From positions 9,057,856 to 9,121,855 of the forward strand of contig OZ029929.1 of assembly GCA_964023275.1 (NCBI GenBank): a DNA stretch of 64,000 nucleotides, read 5' to 3'. The stretch is from Norana najaformis (lineage: Eukaryota > Annelida > Clitellata > Crassiclitellata > Hormogastridae). The first letter of the stretch is position 1; each line of letters opens with the position of its first letter. Below the pieces are notes generated by a model. It did not search any database. It was not told where the DNA came from and saw only the letters and a program-made list of their open reading frames with translations. A program made the position numbers and the translations under genes. Of this stretch, positions 34,230 through 46,020 are shown piece by piece.

Positions 34230-34625
34230 GCTTACTAAAGCAATGATTCAGTTCCGAGAGGTAAACAACGAGAAGGCGAAATAGGAAAAGCAATGATGAC
34301 CAGGGTGGCACAGACAGGAGCAGGAAGAGGACAAGGTAGAGGAGTAGAAAGAGGAATTCGGAAAAAAGAATAAGGAACAGTAGGTGACAGATGAAGTGAA
34401 AAGGATGGAGCCTTCCTTTTATCTCTCTCTCCACTCCAATCCCAAACATCACTCACCGTAGCTGCCACACTGTCTCTCTGCCTGACTTTTGGATCTTGAC
34501 CTGGAACCGAGCCCTTTCTGCCTATCGATTTTGTTTTGACTGAGCGCCTGTGATTAACCTGGTCCCTGTGACGTGACTTTCATTGGGTGCTGTAGAAATC
34601 TCGGGATTATGATTACGATGAAGAA
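34230..34625 (+). mobile_element. LINE family A 3' end (most complete 3' module)
   Basis: From 34425: 'ccactccaatcccaaacatc', 'tgccacactgtctctctgcc', 'cctatcgattttgttttgac', 'tgagcgcctgtgattaacct', 'gggtgctgtagaaatctcgg' and a 'gattatgattacgat' tail. The purine-rich part before 34410 is probably its diverged 3' UTR. Confidence 0.7.
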
Positions 34626-34643
34626 GATGGGGAAGAAAGAAGA

Positions 34644-34925
34644 GGAGGAGAAGAAATGGTACTATATATACACTGTGTCCGGAAAAATTCCAAGGCTTTA
34701 CGGTAAATATGAAAATAATTAGTAAACATTAATCGATTTTTAAAATTCCAAAAACAGTTTAATCCTGAAATATATAATTACCAACAAAATTCTTTGTAAT
34801 TTATTAACGGCCCCCGTTTAAAATTACGTCACAGTGACGTATTTGAATTTTATATTTTGTAAAGAAAGTTGCTAGAAAAATGGCGTTCAGCGAGGAAGAC
34901 AAAAGGAGGAGAAGAAATGGTACTA
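34644..34925 (+). mobile_element. Tc1/mariner-like 5' stump flanked by 22-bp direct repeats
   Basis: 34666-34903 begins 'tatatacactgtgtccggaa', like a Tc1/mariner (IS630 superfamily) terminal repeat next to TA. After an AT-rich leader it reaches ATGGCGTTCAGCGAGGAAGA (MAFSEEDKR), the kind of start seen in transposases of this group. It then stops abruptly. Identical 22-bp sequences (aggaggagaagaaatggtac plus ta) flank it at 34644-34665 and 34904-34925, whereas mariner should duplicate only TA. Family assignment is inference. Confidence 0.5.
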
Positions 34926-35216
34926 CATATACAGTCATCAATCATGAAAATGACCCCAGCAACAGTTATGATAAACCCATGAAAAACGACTTATAAGATA
35001 GTGGTGTAAAAGTATCATCGACCTTTATAAACGCAACACCTTGATGATTATAATCATATATAATATCTACTAATAGTGTGATTACAGAGGTGTGTTGCTC
35101 TATCTTTAGTGTTCATGAGTCTCTATGCGTGCTGTCGAAGTGTCTATGAACTCATGTTCGCTGCAACCCCTAACTGTGATTGGTCAACGCTGTGAGCCAA
35201 TCCTGTTACAGGGTCA

Positions 35217-35645
35217 ATGCAGGGTCAAAAGCCCTCTAAAGTGCCGCTAGCTTATAGTCCTCCTCTTACAGTTCATGTTTTTTTTATTGTGTTTAGCCTT
35301 AGCTTGTCGGGCTTAGTTTCAGGCTTAAAAGCTCTGTCAAGCTATGCATGTGGGGTTAAACAGACAAGGGAAGTTTTCAGAGTGAAAGATAGTCTCTGTG
35401 AAAGAGTCATGATTGTGCATCTATCTGGGTGTCAAGTTGTTGGGGTCCCTTCAACAGAACTGAGGGCCAAAAGGAGTATCAGGTTGAGGGGTGAAGGCCC
35501 TGAATCCATTTCAGACACTTTTCCAGAATTTATTTATGGCGTATTACCGACTTCTGTACCCAGCCCGTCGTCTGGATGCCAAACACCCCTGAATGCCAAA
35601 TGCCCCTTCCCAATTCAGATGAACGATGCTCAGACCAAACTGTAA
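35217..35645 (+). other. Open frame of 142 codons, not recognised
   Basis: Starts MQGQKPSKVPLAYSPPLTV and has a hydrophobic stretch (VFFIVFSLSLSGLVSGL) near residues 26-42, then a basic ELRAKRSIRLRGEG region. Two CCAAT-type boxes (35179 'attggt', 35197 'ccaat') lie just upstream. It could be the 5' part of a LINE ORF or a small gene. I cannot assign a function and there is no intron or homology support. Confidence 0.25.
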
Positions 35646-37500
35646 ATCATCAGCATAGAAAAAAATCTCTTGAATGCCACAAGGCCACCATCGACCATCA
35701 GCTGACTATGAATAACACCAACAAAAGAGCTGCCGGCCAAGTAGAAGATCGTCGTCGTCATCATCATCGTCGTTGTCGTACTGGTCATCATCAGTTTCCG
35801 TCTGCCATGAAGAAGCATATTTTGTTTAATGAGATCAGCCAAAGCGAAGCGAAGACTGAGGGAAAGCACTCGGACGCCGGCGTCCGTCTGTCTGTCGACC
35901 GACGTGGAGACAGAGAGGACCTGGCTTCCGACGACGAGAAAGAACAAAGATACTCTGACAGGCAATTATGGCATTGGTAAGTTACAGCAGCTGCAGCAGC
36001 TGCAGCAGCAGCAGCCTATTTACGCAATCCAGCACAGCAACTCTGATCTTCATCTTCCCTCCTTTTCCTCCTTCACTCTCGTCTTTATATTGCTTTTCAG
36101 ATTTCTCTTCCTCCCCCAATCATTATTCTTTCTGCCTCCGTTTCTTTCCCGTTCTTCTTCCTGGTTCCTCTTCTCCTCTTCCAGTCACTTCCTCCCCAAC
36201 TCCTCTTTCTCGCCAAATCCTCTTTCTCTTCTGCACAGAGAAGCCACGGGAGCAGCTAAAGGACAAAGAAAAGAATAAGAAAGAGACACCACAGCAGAAA
36301 AATACAAGCCAGCAAGGCAGACGGGAAGACACACATCCAGCCACACAGGCAGAAACACAGGCAGAAACACAGACAGAAACACAGACAGAAACACAGACAG
36401 AAACACAGAAACACAGGCGGAAACACAGACAAAAACACAGACACATTGCCAAAACCAGTCTTGAGGAAGCCAATAACAACACTAAGAAAACAATAAATTT
36501 CAGGTTTCAGTTTACAATGTGAGCAGAGGCGGCAGAACAGGGCAAACAAATGGGCTTGGAACATCTTCGGCAGATATCTGAGTAGGGTAAAGAACCCTGT
36601 GTCCATGTATCAAGAAGAATGTTCACCACAGTAAATGGCAGCATGGACCTGAGCAGATGCATCAAAGCACAGCACCAGCGTATCCCCAGTGGCAGCAAAG
36701 CGCAACGACAGCCAACCCACTTGACTTGAGACTGGAACAAAGCGCTCTCTTGTGTATGCCGACCAGTGAAGCATGTCTTAGTAGAAGAATCTGAAACGTG
36801 ATTAATTCCATGACAGAAATCCAGTGCACAGTTTTTCTCGCACGTATTCTGATACACGAAAAATCTAGATGCATAGATGCAGGTAGCATGTATGCAAGGA
36901 AGGACTGGACCTCATGAATTCAGAAATTCGGCAAACCAGTAAAAACTGAATTGAGTTAATTGACATCAATCATGATTAATTAATGGACAAAGGTCAATGC
37001 AGCACTAAATCTTAGACTGCACCATATGACCCGTCCCTGACGCACTGCAACACAACCCGAAGAAGGAGTTTAAGAGATCAGCCGTGGCCAGTTCCCCATT
37101 CAAAAGCACATGTAGGGCACGAAAGACGACGAATTGTTGACTCGAGTCTGGGAATCACGATCTTATTAATTCTTCATCGATCTCTGAACGCTCCTGGCTT
37201 GTGCCTGGCCAGATGTACTGCGTCTTCGTGCAATTCAATCGGAGCCAATATGAAGACATCGATGCCTGCGCTTCTGCTAGAACTGCATGCATGGAAGACG
37301 CACAGGCAACAGCGTCTGACGGGCAGCAAGCAGAGTTGAATGTCGTCGGTATACGGATATGCACCTGTGCTTCCCACCCAGTCATGTGCTGAGTCAGGTC
37401 GGCCATCTATGCTATGTACAGAACCAGCCAGAGACAGAGCCCCGTGGGTGTCCAAGCTGTGCTGTCGGAGCTCAGGTTCACCATCATCATTCATTCATCC
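35646..37500. other. Mixed simple-sequence and non-coding stretch
   Basis: (ctgcag)n near 35987-36017, a pyrimidine-rich tract 36045-36235 and an (acacagacagaa)n minisatellite at 36343-36450. 36530-37500 shows short frames on both strands without recognisable motifs. Confidence 0.5.
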
Positions 37501-37504
37501 AGCA

Positions 37505-37890
37505 AATATACATACATACATACATACATACATACATGCATACATACATACATACATACAAACATACATAAATACATTCATTGATACATACATACATAAA
37601 TACATTCATGCATACAAACATACACACATACATACACACATACATACATACATACACACATACAAGCATACATACATACATACATAAATACATTCATTCA
37701 TACAAACATACACACATACACACATACATACATATATATACAAACATACATACATACATACACACATACACACATCATACACACATAAGTACAAGTACAT
37801 ATACATATACATACACACATGCATACAAACATGCACACATACATACACACATACATGCACATACACACATACATACATACACACATCACG
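37505..37890. repeat. (CATA)n microsatellite, about 385 bp
   Basis: Nearly continuous acat/cata tetranucleotide with c/t/g variants. Generates His/Ile/Thr (plus) and Cys/Val/Tyr (minus) artefact frames. Confidence 0.97.
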
Positions 37891-38528
37891 CAAAATACAT
37901 ATATGCATAATTTTAAAATTTCTCTATCATTTGCTTTTTTTGGTGCTGCAGCTGATGATGGTCACTCGGCCGGAACAAGGAGTGATGCATCACATATGGG
38001 CATGAGTGGAAATGGGTTGGGCCAAGGATTCATAACCACATAGTTGTAAAGTATTTGTTACTATTACAACTCACAATGACCACAGACAGAAGAACTGTCC
38101 AGATGCAAAGCAGAACCGAATGTGTCTGTGGTGATAAACAATCATACATAGCCATAGCATCACAAAAACAAGTCCAATATATGACCAATGAATCACTTCT
38201 GCATCATCATCTGTATCCTTTATTGTCTGTCTGTCTGTCTGTCTGTCTGTGTCTGTCATATGTCTTCACCCACGCTACATGCACATTATTTCTAGATTAT
38301 CCCAAGCCAACAGCAAGCAGCCTCGAGAGGCACTTGGTAGGCGTTATCTAAATGTCTAGGCCCCTACACTTACAAAAGCACAGGGGCTCTGACTGGTTCG
38401 TACAACGGGGACATATCCATCCCGTTCAGAGTTTAGATTGAGACATCAGCATACATCTCTGTTTGGAAATCAGCAGGGCAAAAAGAGGGGGCAGAATATA
38501 GGGCCCTGCCGCCCCATAACTTAGCTTA

Positions 38529-40318
38529 ATGCACTTCCCTGGCTGCACTGTATTGTCTTTAGATAAGTGTTACAACACTGAAGAATGTCAGAAACGCTGT
38601 GCCACGTTCTTGGACTTCTTCATAAATAAGATCAAGTCAATAAAGGTATCAACTGCCAAGCAACTGTCCGGACAACCCAGAGACCCTCTCCATCAGATAG
38701 GGACTGTGTCGGCACACATCTTGATCACCTCAGACCTCTGGATGGTGCGGAAATCTTCAAGCTATTGTCTTCCTTACTGGGAAAATCATCTCTGAGATGC
38801 ACGCTTTCCCATCACCTTTGCTAAAGTCGTGTGCGGACGTGTTCACTCCAATCATCGTTCGTCTCTGCAATTTGCGGACAGTTTCCAGCCTGCTACAGAT
38901 CTGCCTCTGTTCCACGTCTGCTGAAGAAGGAAGGTCTTGATCCAGCTAATCCTTCTAACTATAGGCCAATTTCAAACTTAAATACACTGTTGACAAATTT
39001 GGAACATCCCTTTCTGGCTCATCTCTTACCTCACGTCGGCAGCTCCTGTAATTTCAACAGTCATCAGTCAGCTTACCATGGGCATCACTTTACTAAAAGT
39101 CCTTGATGATGTCTACACCCCCCTTCCGGACGACATCACCCCACTACTTATCGGCCTTGACCTCTCTGCTGTCTTCGATACGACTGACAAAGCAACACTC
39201 ATCACGAGGCTGCGGGGGCCCTTCGGCACTAGCTGGACTGGATCTACTGTTACCTAACGGATAGGTCACAACACGTTGGATCATCAAGGTCGCAGACATC
39301 TTGCTGCATCTCACAAAGGTGGGTCCTTGGCCCGATTCTTTTCACGCTGTATGCCCGAGTGGCCGGTGTCATTTCCGCACAAGGCATCAGTCAGCACCAG
39401 TATGCCGATGACACTCAACTGTACACTGCGCTCGATCATATTGACTCCGACATCAGCAACCTACCACGGCGTACTAAAGCAGTACGCTGCTGGTTCCTAA
39501 CAAACGGACTATACCTGAATCCAAAGAAGTCTCAAGTCGTTGTTCTTGGCAATTCCTCATCAATAAAATCGATCGAGGACCTAAAAACAGTCAACATTGC
39601 GGCTGCGGACATTTTGCTCCTAAGGAACATTTAAGAGTAGTCTAGGGGTGACGCTTGACTCCAAACTAACATTTAACCAGCACTTCACTGCTGTCTGCAA
39701 GACATCGTATTACCACATCAAAGCCATGCGTCAAGTTCAATCAGGCTTGACACCAGAACTTATGAATGCATTCGCTTGTAGTGTAGTCAGAGCAAAACTT
39801 GACCACTGTACTTCACTGCTGTGTCTAACATTACCAAACTACAGTGCATCCATACGTCGTTAGCCCATCTGGCGACAGAAACTCACAGGCTTGATCACAT
39901 CACTCATGTACTGGAAAATCTATGTTGGCTGCCTGTCAGCTCCAGAATCACTTACAACACAGCTTTCTGTATACATAAGAACTTATGAATGCATCAATCA
40001 ACCTCATCTTCCTTAAAGACTAACCGGTCACCCAGATCTCTGCAATCAGCTACACAAAACCTTTTGTCCCTGCCTGACATCAGAGACTATCAGTCTGAAT
40101 TCTCACAAAGTGGATTCAGCAATTCTGCACCAGCCATCTTGAATAGTCTTCCTGTTTACATTACTCATGCATAACAATATCTTGCCAGACATAAAGCGGC
40201 TTAAGACGTATTTGTAACATCTTGCTTTTGTTGTCTGACAGCTGTCATCCATCCACGCCTACGATTCTCTGCTCAGATGATGGACATATGGTGCATTAAT
40301 AAATGCATTACTTACTTA
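38529..40318 (+). pseudogene. LINE family D (L2-like) reverse transcriptase pseudogene
   Basis: The longest LINE remnant in the window. In order: a region with NPSNYRPISNLNTLLTNLEH (RT motif near 38957), a HQSAYHGHHFTK block, a VLDDVYTPL / LIGLDLSAVFDTTD-like block near 39100-39190, VSTSMPMTL / QYADDTQLYTALD with the catalytic YADD near 39395, a WFLTNGLYLNPKKSQVVVLG thumb block near 39490, VTLDSKLTFNQHF near 39645, and LDHC near 39810. The C-terminal tail FSNSAPAILNSLPV is near 40120. The 3' end is 'atgatggacatatggtgcat' with an 'attacttacttaat' tail. At least six frameshifts or stops. No endonuclease is visible, so it is 5'-truncated. It would have copied its own RNA and supplied the family D tails seen elsewhere. 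Confidence 0.85.
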
Positions 40319-40384
40319 ATCATGATGCCAGCATTAGGTGCAATACACTGTAATGGAATAAGGTCGCTTCACATGACTCATTAA

Positions 40385-40856
40385 CAGGGATGCCCATGGG
40401 ACCCTTGGGGCCAAGTCCAAGACCGAGACCTTAGAAGTCTGAGACCAGCCCAAGATCTTGAGTCTCCAAGATGAGACCGACTCTAAGACTTAGAGACTCT
40501 GAAATAAGACTGGCACATTTACCCTTCACATTTACCCTCCAGTACCTCATCCCGTCCTCTACGTTCTCTAGATCATCTGGATCTATATGTTCCTTGTGTT
40601 AAGTCCTCGCTTGCTCAGCAGAGGGCTTTTGCTGTTGTTGGCCCATTTTTATGGAATAGACTCCGCCATCGTTTTGTGCAAGGGTCACTGTTGGTGATAG
40701 AGCTCAGTCAGCTCGTAGTTTAAAGACGTTCTTATTTCCCCGGGGTTCTCATGCTGGAAGCACTTCTGAGTAGTTTGCTCTGTAAGAAGCGCTACATAAG
40801 TTATCAAATACAATACAATACGAGACCTGGAAGAGGTCGAGTCTAAGACATCCCTG
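40385..40856. mobile_element. Possible hAT-like remnant holding a LINE tail
   Basis: Starts 'cagggatgcccat' and ends 'gacatccctg' (8-bp inverted ends CAGGGATG). Subterminal 'aagaccgagacc' repeats lie on the left and 'gagacctggaagaggtcgag' on the right. Inside, about 40530-40835, is a LINE C-terminal tail ending 'gcgctacataagttatcaaa'. The flanking 8-mers (ctcattaa, aaagtgca) do not match, so the boundaries are uncertain. Confidence 0.35.
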
Positions 40857-41940
40857 AAAGTGCACTTCACTCTTTTTAGCACTCTGCAGTGTTGTTATCA
40901 TTTTAATGTAGGACAGATGGATGCCAATGTTTCTGATTTGTACTGGTGCCCTAGGTCAACAGAAGTAGTACAGTCTACTTGTATAGAGTTACCAACTTAG
41001 TACTGACATTCTTCCACTCTGAGATCTACAGAAATCAATCAGTATATCTGTACTCAAGAATGCGGTTGATCCCAAGTTCCACATACCAAGCAGACAGAAG
41101 GTATTTTTATTATTATACTGGAACAGTAGTAAGTTATGGTGTATTAGCTCGTTATCAATTAATTTGAAGTTCTGGCTTGATTTGACACAGTGTCTAATTA
41201 ATATTTAAATCACCGTTCACAGATAAAACAATGTGTTATACATAGGTGGCATCAGCTATTATTGATTTTTTAACTCATATACAGCACCCTTTTGTTCTGC
41301 CTAGGGCTGTGCTATGGCGCTATATAAATTGTTTTATTATTATGATCAACCTAAAAAAACATAATATTGATATGTAGTTCTTATCAGATGGAATAGCTTT
41401 TATTGCACAGGGCATCCAGTGGAGAGCAAATTCAGAAGCTTAGAGTTGATAGACACTGAATTAACCAACTCTAGCACGATTGGCCTCATGCTTTAACCTC
41501 CAAGATACCAAAGCAGAAGTGTGCAGTGACTTCTGCGGCTTAGGTAGTACGCTGCAGTTCCAGCCGATATAGGCCTACTGATGAAGTCTGTCATTCAATC
41601 ACTTACTACCACGTTCTGATCAATTGATTTAATCAGTGGTATTGTCCGAAACAAACATTGACTGACTCTGAATAGCAGAATAACCAATGAATTCTGCTTA
41701 GATTAGAATAACTTCAGTTGTTTAGGTAGGAATCGATGCGTCCAAAAACCTCTGACTCGAGTGGTCATAAACAGCAAGGAAACCCCTCAAGCAAACTCCT
41801 TAACCCTACTTTGTCAGCCGCATCGACTTCCTGTCTGATTGAGAGTCTACTTAGCATCGGCAAGCCATCTCACTTTTTTTGATCACTAGTTACTTCATAT
41901 ATATATATATATACATAATATATATAATATATATATATAT
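40857..41940. other. Non-coding stretch with a LINE tail at 41285-41345
   Basis: 'gggctgtgctatggcgctat ataaattg' with a (tta)n end at 41307-41342 is an L2-like 3' end. Otherwise nothing recognised. Confidence 0.5.
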
Positions 41941-41941
41941 A

Positions 41942-42077
41942 GGCAGAAGATCCATATGTCAATGAGCTCAAGCTTTGAGTAGGGATATATATATATTGAG
42001 TATATATACTGAGCAGGAATATATATATATATATCCCTACTCTAAGCTTGAGCTCATTGACATATGGATCTTCTGGC
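41942..42077. repeat. Near-perfect palindrome, about 55-bp arms
   Basis: Left arm 41942-41996 starts 'gcagaagatccatatgtcaa'. Right arm 42021-42077 ends 'catatggatcttctggc'. After reverse complementing, only two mismatches are evident over about 55 bp. The inner parts are (ta)n and the spacer is about 25 bp. The arms include NdeI/SacI/HindIII-like strings on both sides. It could extrude as a cruciform or fold as a long RNA hairpin. Confidence 0.9.
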
Positions 42078-42984
42078 TAACTCTCAAGAGTGTCTGTCTG
42101 CCTGCCTGCCTGTCTGTCTGTCTGCCTGGCTGCCTGTCTGTCTTTCTCTCGCTCTCTTTAAACATTTAGATAACTTAACTGCACTATCAACTGGCTACTG
42201 ACTAACTCTGAATTGCGATTTGCGCTGCTCTGAGATTCCAAGTGCATAACAAGATTTTCTGATGATACCAAAAATAAAGAAAAAATAAATAAACATCTAT
42301 TGCATACTTGCTTACAACAATTTATGCTTCTTACAAAAATTATAAATCACAGTAGTGTTACACTAAAAGTCCACACTCAGTGTTGCATATTTTTGCTACA
42401 ATTAATGCTGCACAAAAACTGTGCACATCTGTCGCAAAAACATCGACATTAGTGTAGGAAAATCAGCCCAGTTATAACAGATGCAGACAAAAGTGGTCTA
42501 CAGTTCTTCTGGCTGCGTAGATAAACTGTCTAGCAACAGACGGCTGCTAACGTAGCCTTTTATATTATTTTGACAACTGTTTGGCTGTAGGCCACAAACT
42601 AGACTGGTAAGTCGATGCAGCCGAGAGAAACGTGTCCAGAATGTTCATAAATGGATGGACAAGTGGACATAGTTACTGCTGCTGATGCTATCATAATGTG
42701 CCTGTCACAAACAGGTGTCTACAAGTCACGTATGTTTGTGAACAGTGTGAACGTGACTTGAATGAGGAGGTTCCGGAGGGAAAGAAAGTGTGGTTAAAGG
42801 TGCAAGAAAGCTATAAATTGAGAGGTACAAGGATGAAAAGAGGATGAACTGAGTGAAATGTGAAGACTGCAGGACTAAAGAGCCAGACTGGAGAATCATG
42901 AAGGTGCAGATGATTGAGCTACTCGTTTAATATTTGAGTTAAGAGAAAACATTTGTACGGTGTAGTGTCAAGAGGTCTCAGCTA
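42078..42984. other. Non-coding stretch
   Basis: (ctgc/ctgt)n at 42095-42150. No exon or transposon end recognised. Confidence 0.45.
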
Positions 42985-43460
42985 AAGCTTAACTCAGCTG
43001 CACGTCTCACTGGGGGCATCCAAAAATATGGCCACATCTCGTTTTATATTCATGATACTTTTCACTGGCTCCCCGTCCAGCAGCGTGTCCACTTTAAGAT
43101 CCTCTCCCTCATGCGCAGTTGTGTTCTTGGCTCTGCTTCCCTTTACCTCATTCACTTCTGCACTTTGGTCTCCTCGTTGTCGGGCCGTAGCACCCTTCGC
43201 TCGGCCACTCAAGATCTCCTGTTTGTCCCTCGCATGCGTACCGCTGCAGCCCAGTCCAGAAGCTTTGCCTACGTTGGTTCCACTTGCTGGAATCATCTCC
43301 CTTGATAATTGTGACTTGAGCTCCTTTCTCTCCCCCTCTGTGTTTCGCAGGCGCCTGAAGACTGTACTCTTTAACAGTGATTTCACTTTTTCGGGTTGGA
43401 AGCACCTCTGTTGAGTGTATCCTCTAAGAGGCACTTTATAAATCTCAAATTACAAATTAA
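42985..43460 (+). mobile_element. LINE family B copy, 5'-truncated
   Basis: Polymerase C-terminal tail: FHWLPVQQ-like start at 43057 (as HDTFHWLPVQQRVHFKILSL), LIHFCTLVSSLSGRSTLRSA, QSRSFAYVGSTCWNHLP and LKTVLFNSDFTFSGWKHLC. 3' end 'gcacctctgttgagtgtatc ctctaagagg' with an 'aaattacaaatta' tail. One frameshift near 43300 splits it. Confidence 0.75.
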
Positions 43461-43592
43461 AGGTCTGAACATTGAAGACTTCAGTATGTACCAGCGCCAG
43501 ACTACACTGAATTGACTTTGCTATATTCATAAGCCAGAGACAATATTACAATTACACTACTGCACATCGAGATGTACAGACAGATAGCTTAC

Positions 43593-43866
43593 TGTGAAGA
43601 AGCCTCAATGCCTTCTGGAGAAGTTTTGCTGATAAGGATGTTCTTGGCAGTGTCGTCTAGGACGTCAGTGGTGTCTATGGCGCTGGCACCTTCCTTTGGC
43701 CGCAGTGGCTGGCTGCTGTCTTTGATTCCATCATCCATTCCACTGCGACCGCACAGCAATGTCGCAATTCTTCGAAGCACTGAACTCACTCGGGCGATAC
43801 AGCGCCGACACCAAAACTCGGAACAAGCGCCAGTTACGCTCACTTGGGCATTCTCGGCATCAGCAC
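43593..43866 (-). CDS. Probable exon of the MyTH4-FERM gene (J1)
   Basis: A 274-bp exon, incoming phase 1 and outgoing phase 2, with a strong acceptor (ttgcttgtctttgtag|GTG) and donor (TTCACA|GTAAGC). Reads ADAENAQVSVTGACSEFWCR, then a hydrophobic/basic VSSVLRRIATLLCG helix, then DDGIKDSSQPLRPKEG, and DVLDDTAKNILISKTSPEG. It joins in phase to the exon at 27837. The gap is a 15.8-kb intron full of LINE copies. No known domain, and membership in the MyTH4-FERM gene rests on strand and phase only. A 115-codon plus-strand frame over it is a shadow. The 5' end of the gene is not seen. Confidence 0.55.
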
Positions 43867-44279
43867 CTACAAAGACAAGCAACAACTCTTTACTTCTTGT
43901 TTTGAGCCAAAACCATTGATCTGTAACAGAAGCACTTGAAAAACAAGTCTAAAGAATAAACACTCAGCAATCACTGAATCACTGACAAAATGAAAACTGC
44001 ACTTTAATAAGTACTCTAATGGCAGTGATCTAGTCTTCATTGTGAACTATGGGCACAGTCTTGCTCACAAAGAGGCGGTATTGTAAGAAAATTACTTTGC
44101 CAATTTTCAGCCCAATGTCAGCACAACAGCCTAAAGCTGTGATGAAGCTTTTACTAAAGCTTTGACCAAGCTTTATTACCTGAACCAACACTTTACCTCG
44201 ACCAGATTTTTCAGCCCCCTAATTTGTTGAATTTTGAAATACTGTGGGGTCATTTCTTCCTCTTGTACAATAGAAGAAA

Positions 44280-46020
44280 GGAGAAGGTGGTGTTAGTAAG
44301 AGATTCATCAGTATGTGAAGAAAAGAAATATCTGCAATACAAGAAAGCAATAGAAAGTTTTGAGCAGAAGGTATGAGAGAAATGTAAAGAAGGACAGCAA
44401 GAGTTTTTACAAATATGTTAAAAGCAAGCAGAAATGGAAAGAAAGGGTATGCCCATCAAAAAGGAAAGAGGGAAATGGATAAGTCACTGTAGATGATGTG
44501 GAAGCTTCTGAAGTGCTCAATAAATATTTCATCTGTGTGTTTACTTTGGAAGAACCAGAAAACATCCCTAAGCTCAACAAAACATTTGTAACCAGTGGTG
44601 GGAAGAGTGTGTCTCAGACGGTGTTTACTAAGGGAGATGTGGAGGAACAGTTGAAAAGGTTAAAAACTAACAAGAATCCAGGTATAGATGAATTACATTC
44701 TAAATTTTGTCATGAAATGAGAGAAGAAATCACAGAGGCAATAGCACAGACCTTCAATGCATCACAGCAGACGGGAAAGGTACTACGGGAATAGAGAGAT
44801 GCACTCACAGTCTTATCGTGTGCTGTCTTGTGTTGTCGTGTGTTGTCTTGTGTTGTCTAGTCTTGTCCTGTCTTTAACTGTCCTCGAGCCAAGGGTTGGC
44901 TACATCACCAACAATTCTGTACCATTTGCTTCTATCCCTTGTTTCTTGCAATTACTGGTCAAATGATAATTCAGTCCACGACTTGATGTTGTCTATCCAT
45001 GTCATCTTGGGTTTCCCCAAGCTCGGGATCCAGGAACTGTGCCTTGGATGATCTCTTTCTCTAAGCAGTCTCCACTGTGTCGCAGCACATGCCCGAAGTA
45101 AGGCAGCTTCCTCTTTTTGATTAACCCGAGCAGACTCCTCTCTGCTCCTGCAGTCTCTAGGGCCCAATCTTTTGTCTTCTTGCCTGTCCACGGTACCTTA
45201 GCACTCATGGGGCCATTGTTTAAAATGGAAACACAAGTAAACCAATTAACTATAGACCAGTGAGTTCAACTAGTGCTGTGTGCAAGGTCTTGGAAAGAAT
45301 AATTAAGGATAACATAATGGAACATTTGCACGAGTAGAATAAAGGGCAGTCAACATGGATTTACAAGATGTCGTTCATGTTCGCCAAATCTCTTAAAGTT
45401 CTTTGAGGAAGTTTATGAAAGGACAGATGAGGGTAAACCTGTGGATGTAGTTTACCTAGATTTTGCCAAAGACAGGGACTTGGGAGTGATTATATAAAAG
45501 AGCGCAAAACTATCCATGTAATGTGCTGAAGCAGAAAACAAGACTAACTCAACCTTAGGTATGATCAAAAGGGCAACAGTTAGCAGAAACAAGGATACAA
45601 TAACATGGTTAGAGAAAACACTGGTGAGGCTGCAGTTGGAATACTGCATCCAGGTATGGAATCAATACTTGAAATATGACACAGAACAACTGGAGAAAAT
45701 GCGAAGAAGAGCTACCAAAATGATCTGGAGTTACAACAAAATAAGCCATGAAGAGAGGCTGAAAAGGAGAGAGCAGGAAAGAAGAAGAAGCAGAGGAGAC
45801 TTAATTGAGCTTACAACATTAAAACTGGAAAAAATGACAGTGCAGTTGGAATGCTGCTTTGAATTAGCACCAAACAAGGCAACTTGAGGACACAGGTATA
45901 AATTATTTTAAAAAACTGAAAGAAACATCCTTGCAAGCGTTGCAGACTTGTGGAATGGCTTGGATGACAGTGCAGTCTCAATGTCACAGCCTTTAAGAAG
46001 ACGACGCCAGGAAGGCGTTA
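44280..46020 (+). pseudogene. LINE family E (CR1-like) reverse transcriptase pseudogene
   Basis: Blocks in order: FKYVKSKQKWKERV-type start near 44405; VLNKYFICVFTLEEPENIPK near 44512; LKTNKNPGIDELHSKF near 44662; then (after a nested insert) SQHGFTRCRSC near 45350; KPVDVVYLDFAK near 45435; TLVRLQLEYCIQVWNQYLKY near 45620; RRRATKMIWSYN near 45705; and the NERNILASVADLWNGL tail near 45930. Sequence jumps from YLDFAK to DLGVII, so the segment with the catalytic F/YxDD motif is deleted. The family is common in vertebrates and invertebrates. Inactive. Confidence 0.85.
44795..45215 (-). mobile_element. RTE-like LINE fragment nested in the family E LINE
   Basis: Minus strand reads KLPYFGHVLRHSGDCLEKEI, then RAWGNPRMTWIDNIKSW, the C-terminal 'FGHVxR ... 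W-x-D-N-I-K-x-W' pattern of RTE/BovB-type polymerases. It interrupts the plus-strand family E element between its TGKVLRE and its PISNYRP-like region. A (ttgtc/gtgttg) low-complexity run lies at its left end (44815-44880). Confidence 0.7.

Noticed and set aside
37340-37910. Long frames rich in His/Ile/Thr or Cys/Val/Tyr on both strands
   Set aside because: Direct consequence of the (CATA)n microsatellite.
40385-40856. Full hAT element with CAGGGATG ends
   Set aside because: Only 8 bp of end similarity and the flanking 8-mers do not match, so it was kept as a low-confidence feature and not raised as a finding.
43572-43919. 115-codon plus-strand frame
   Set aside because: Shadow of the minus-strand exon 43593-43866, whose acceptor and donor are both good.
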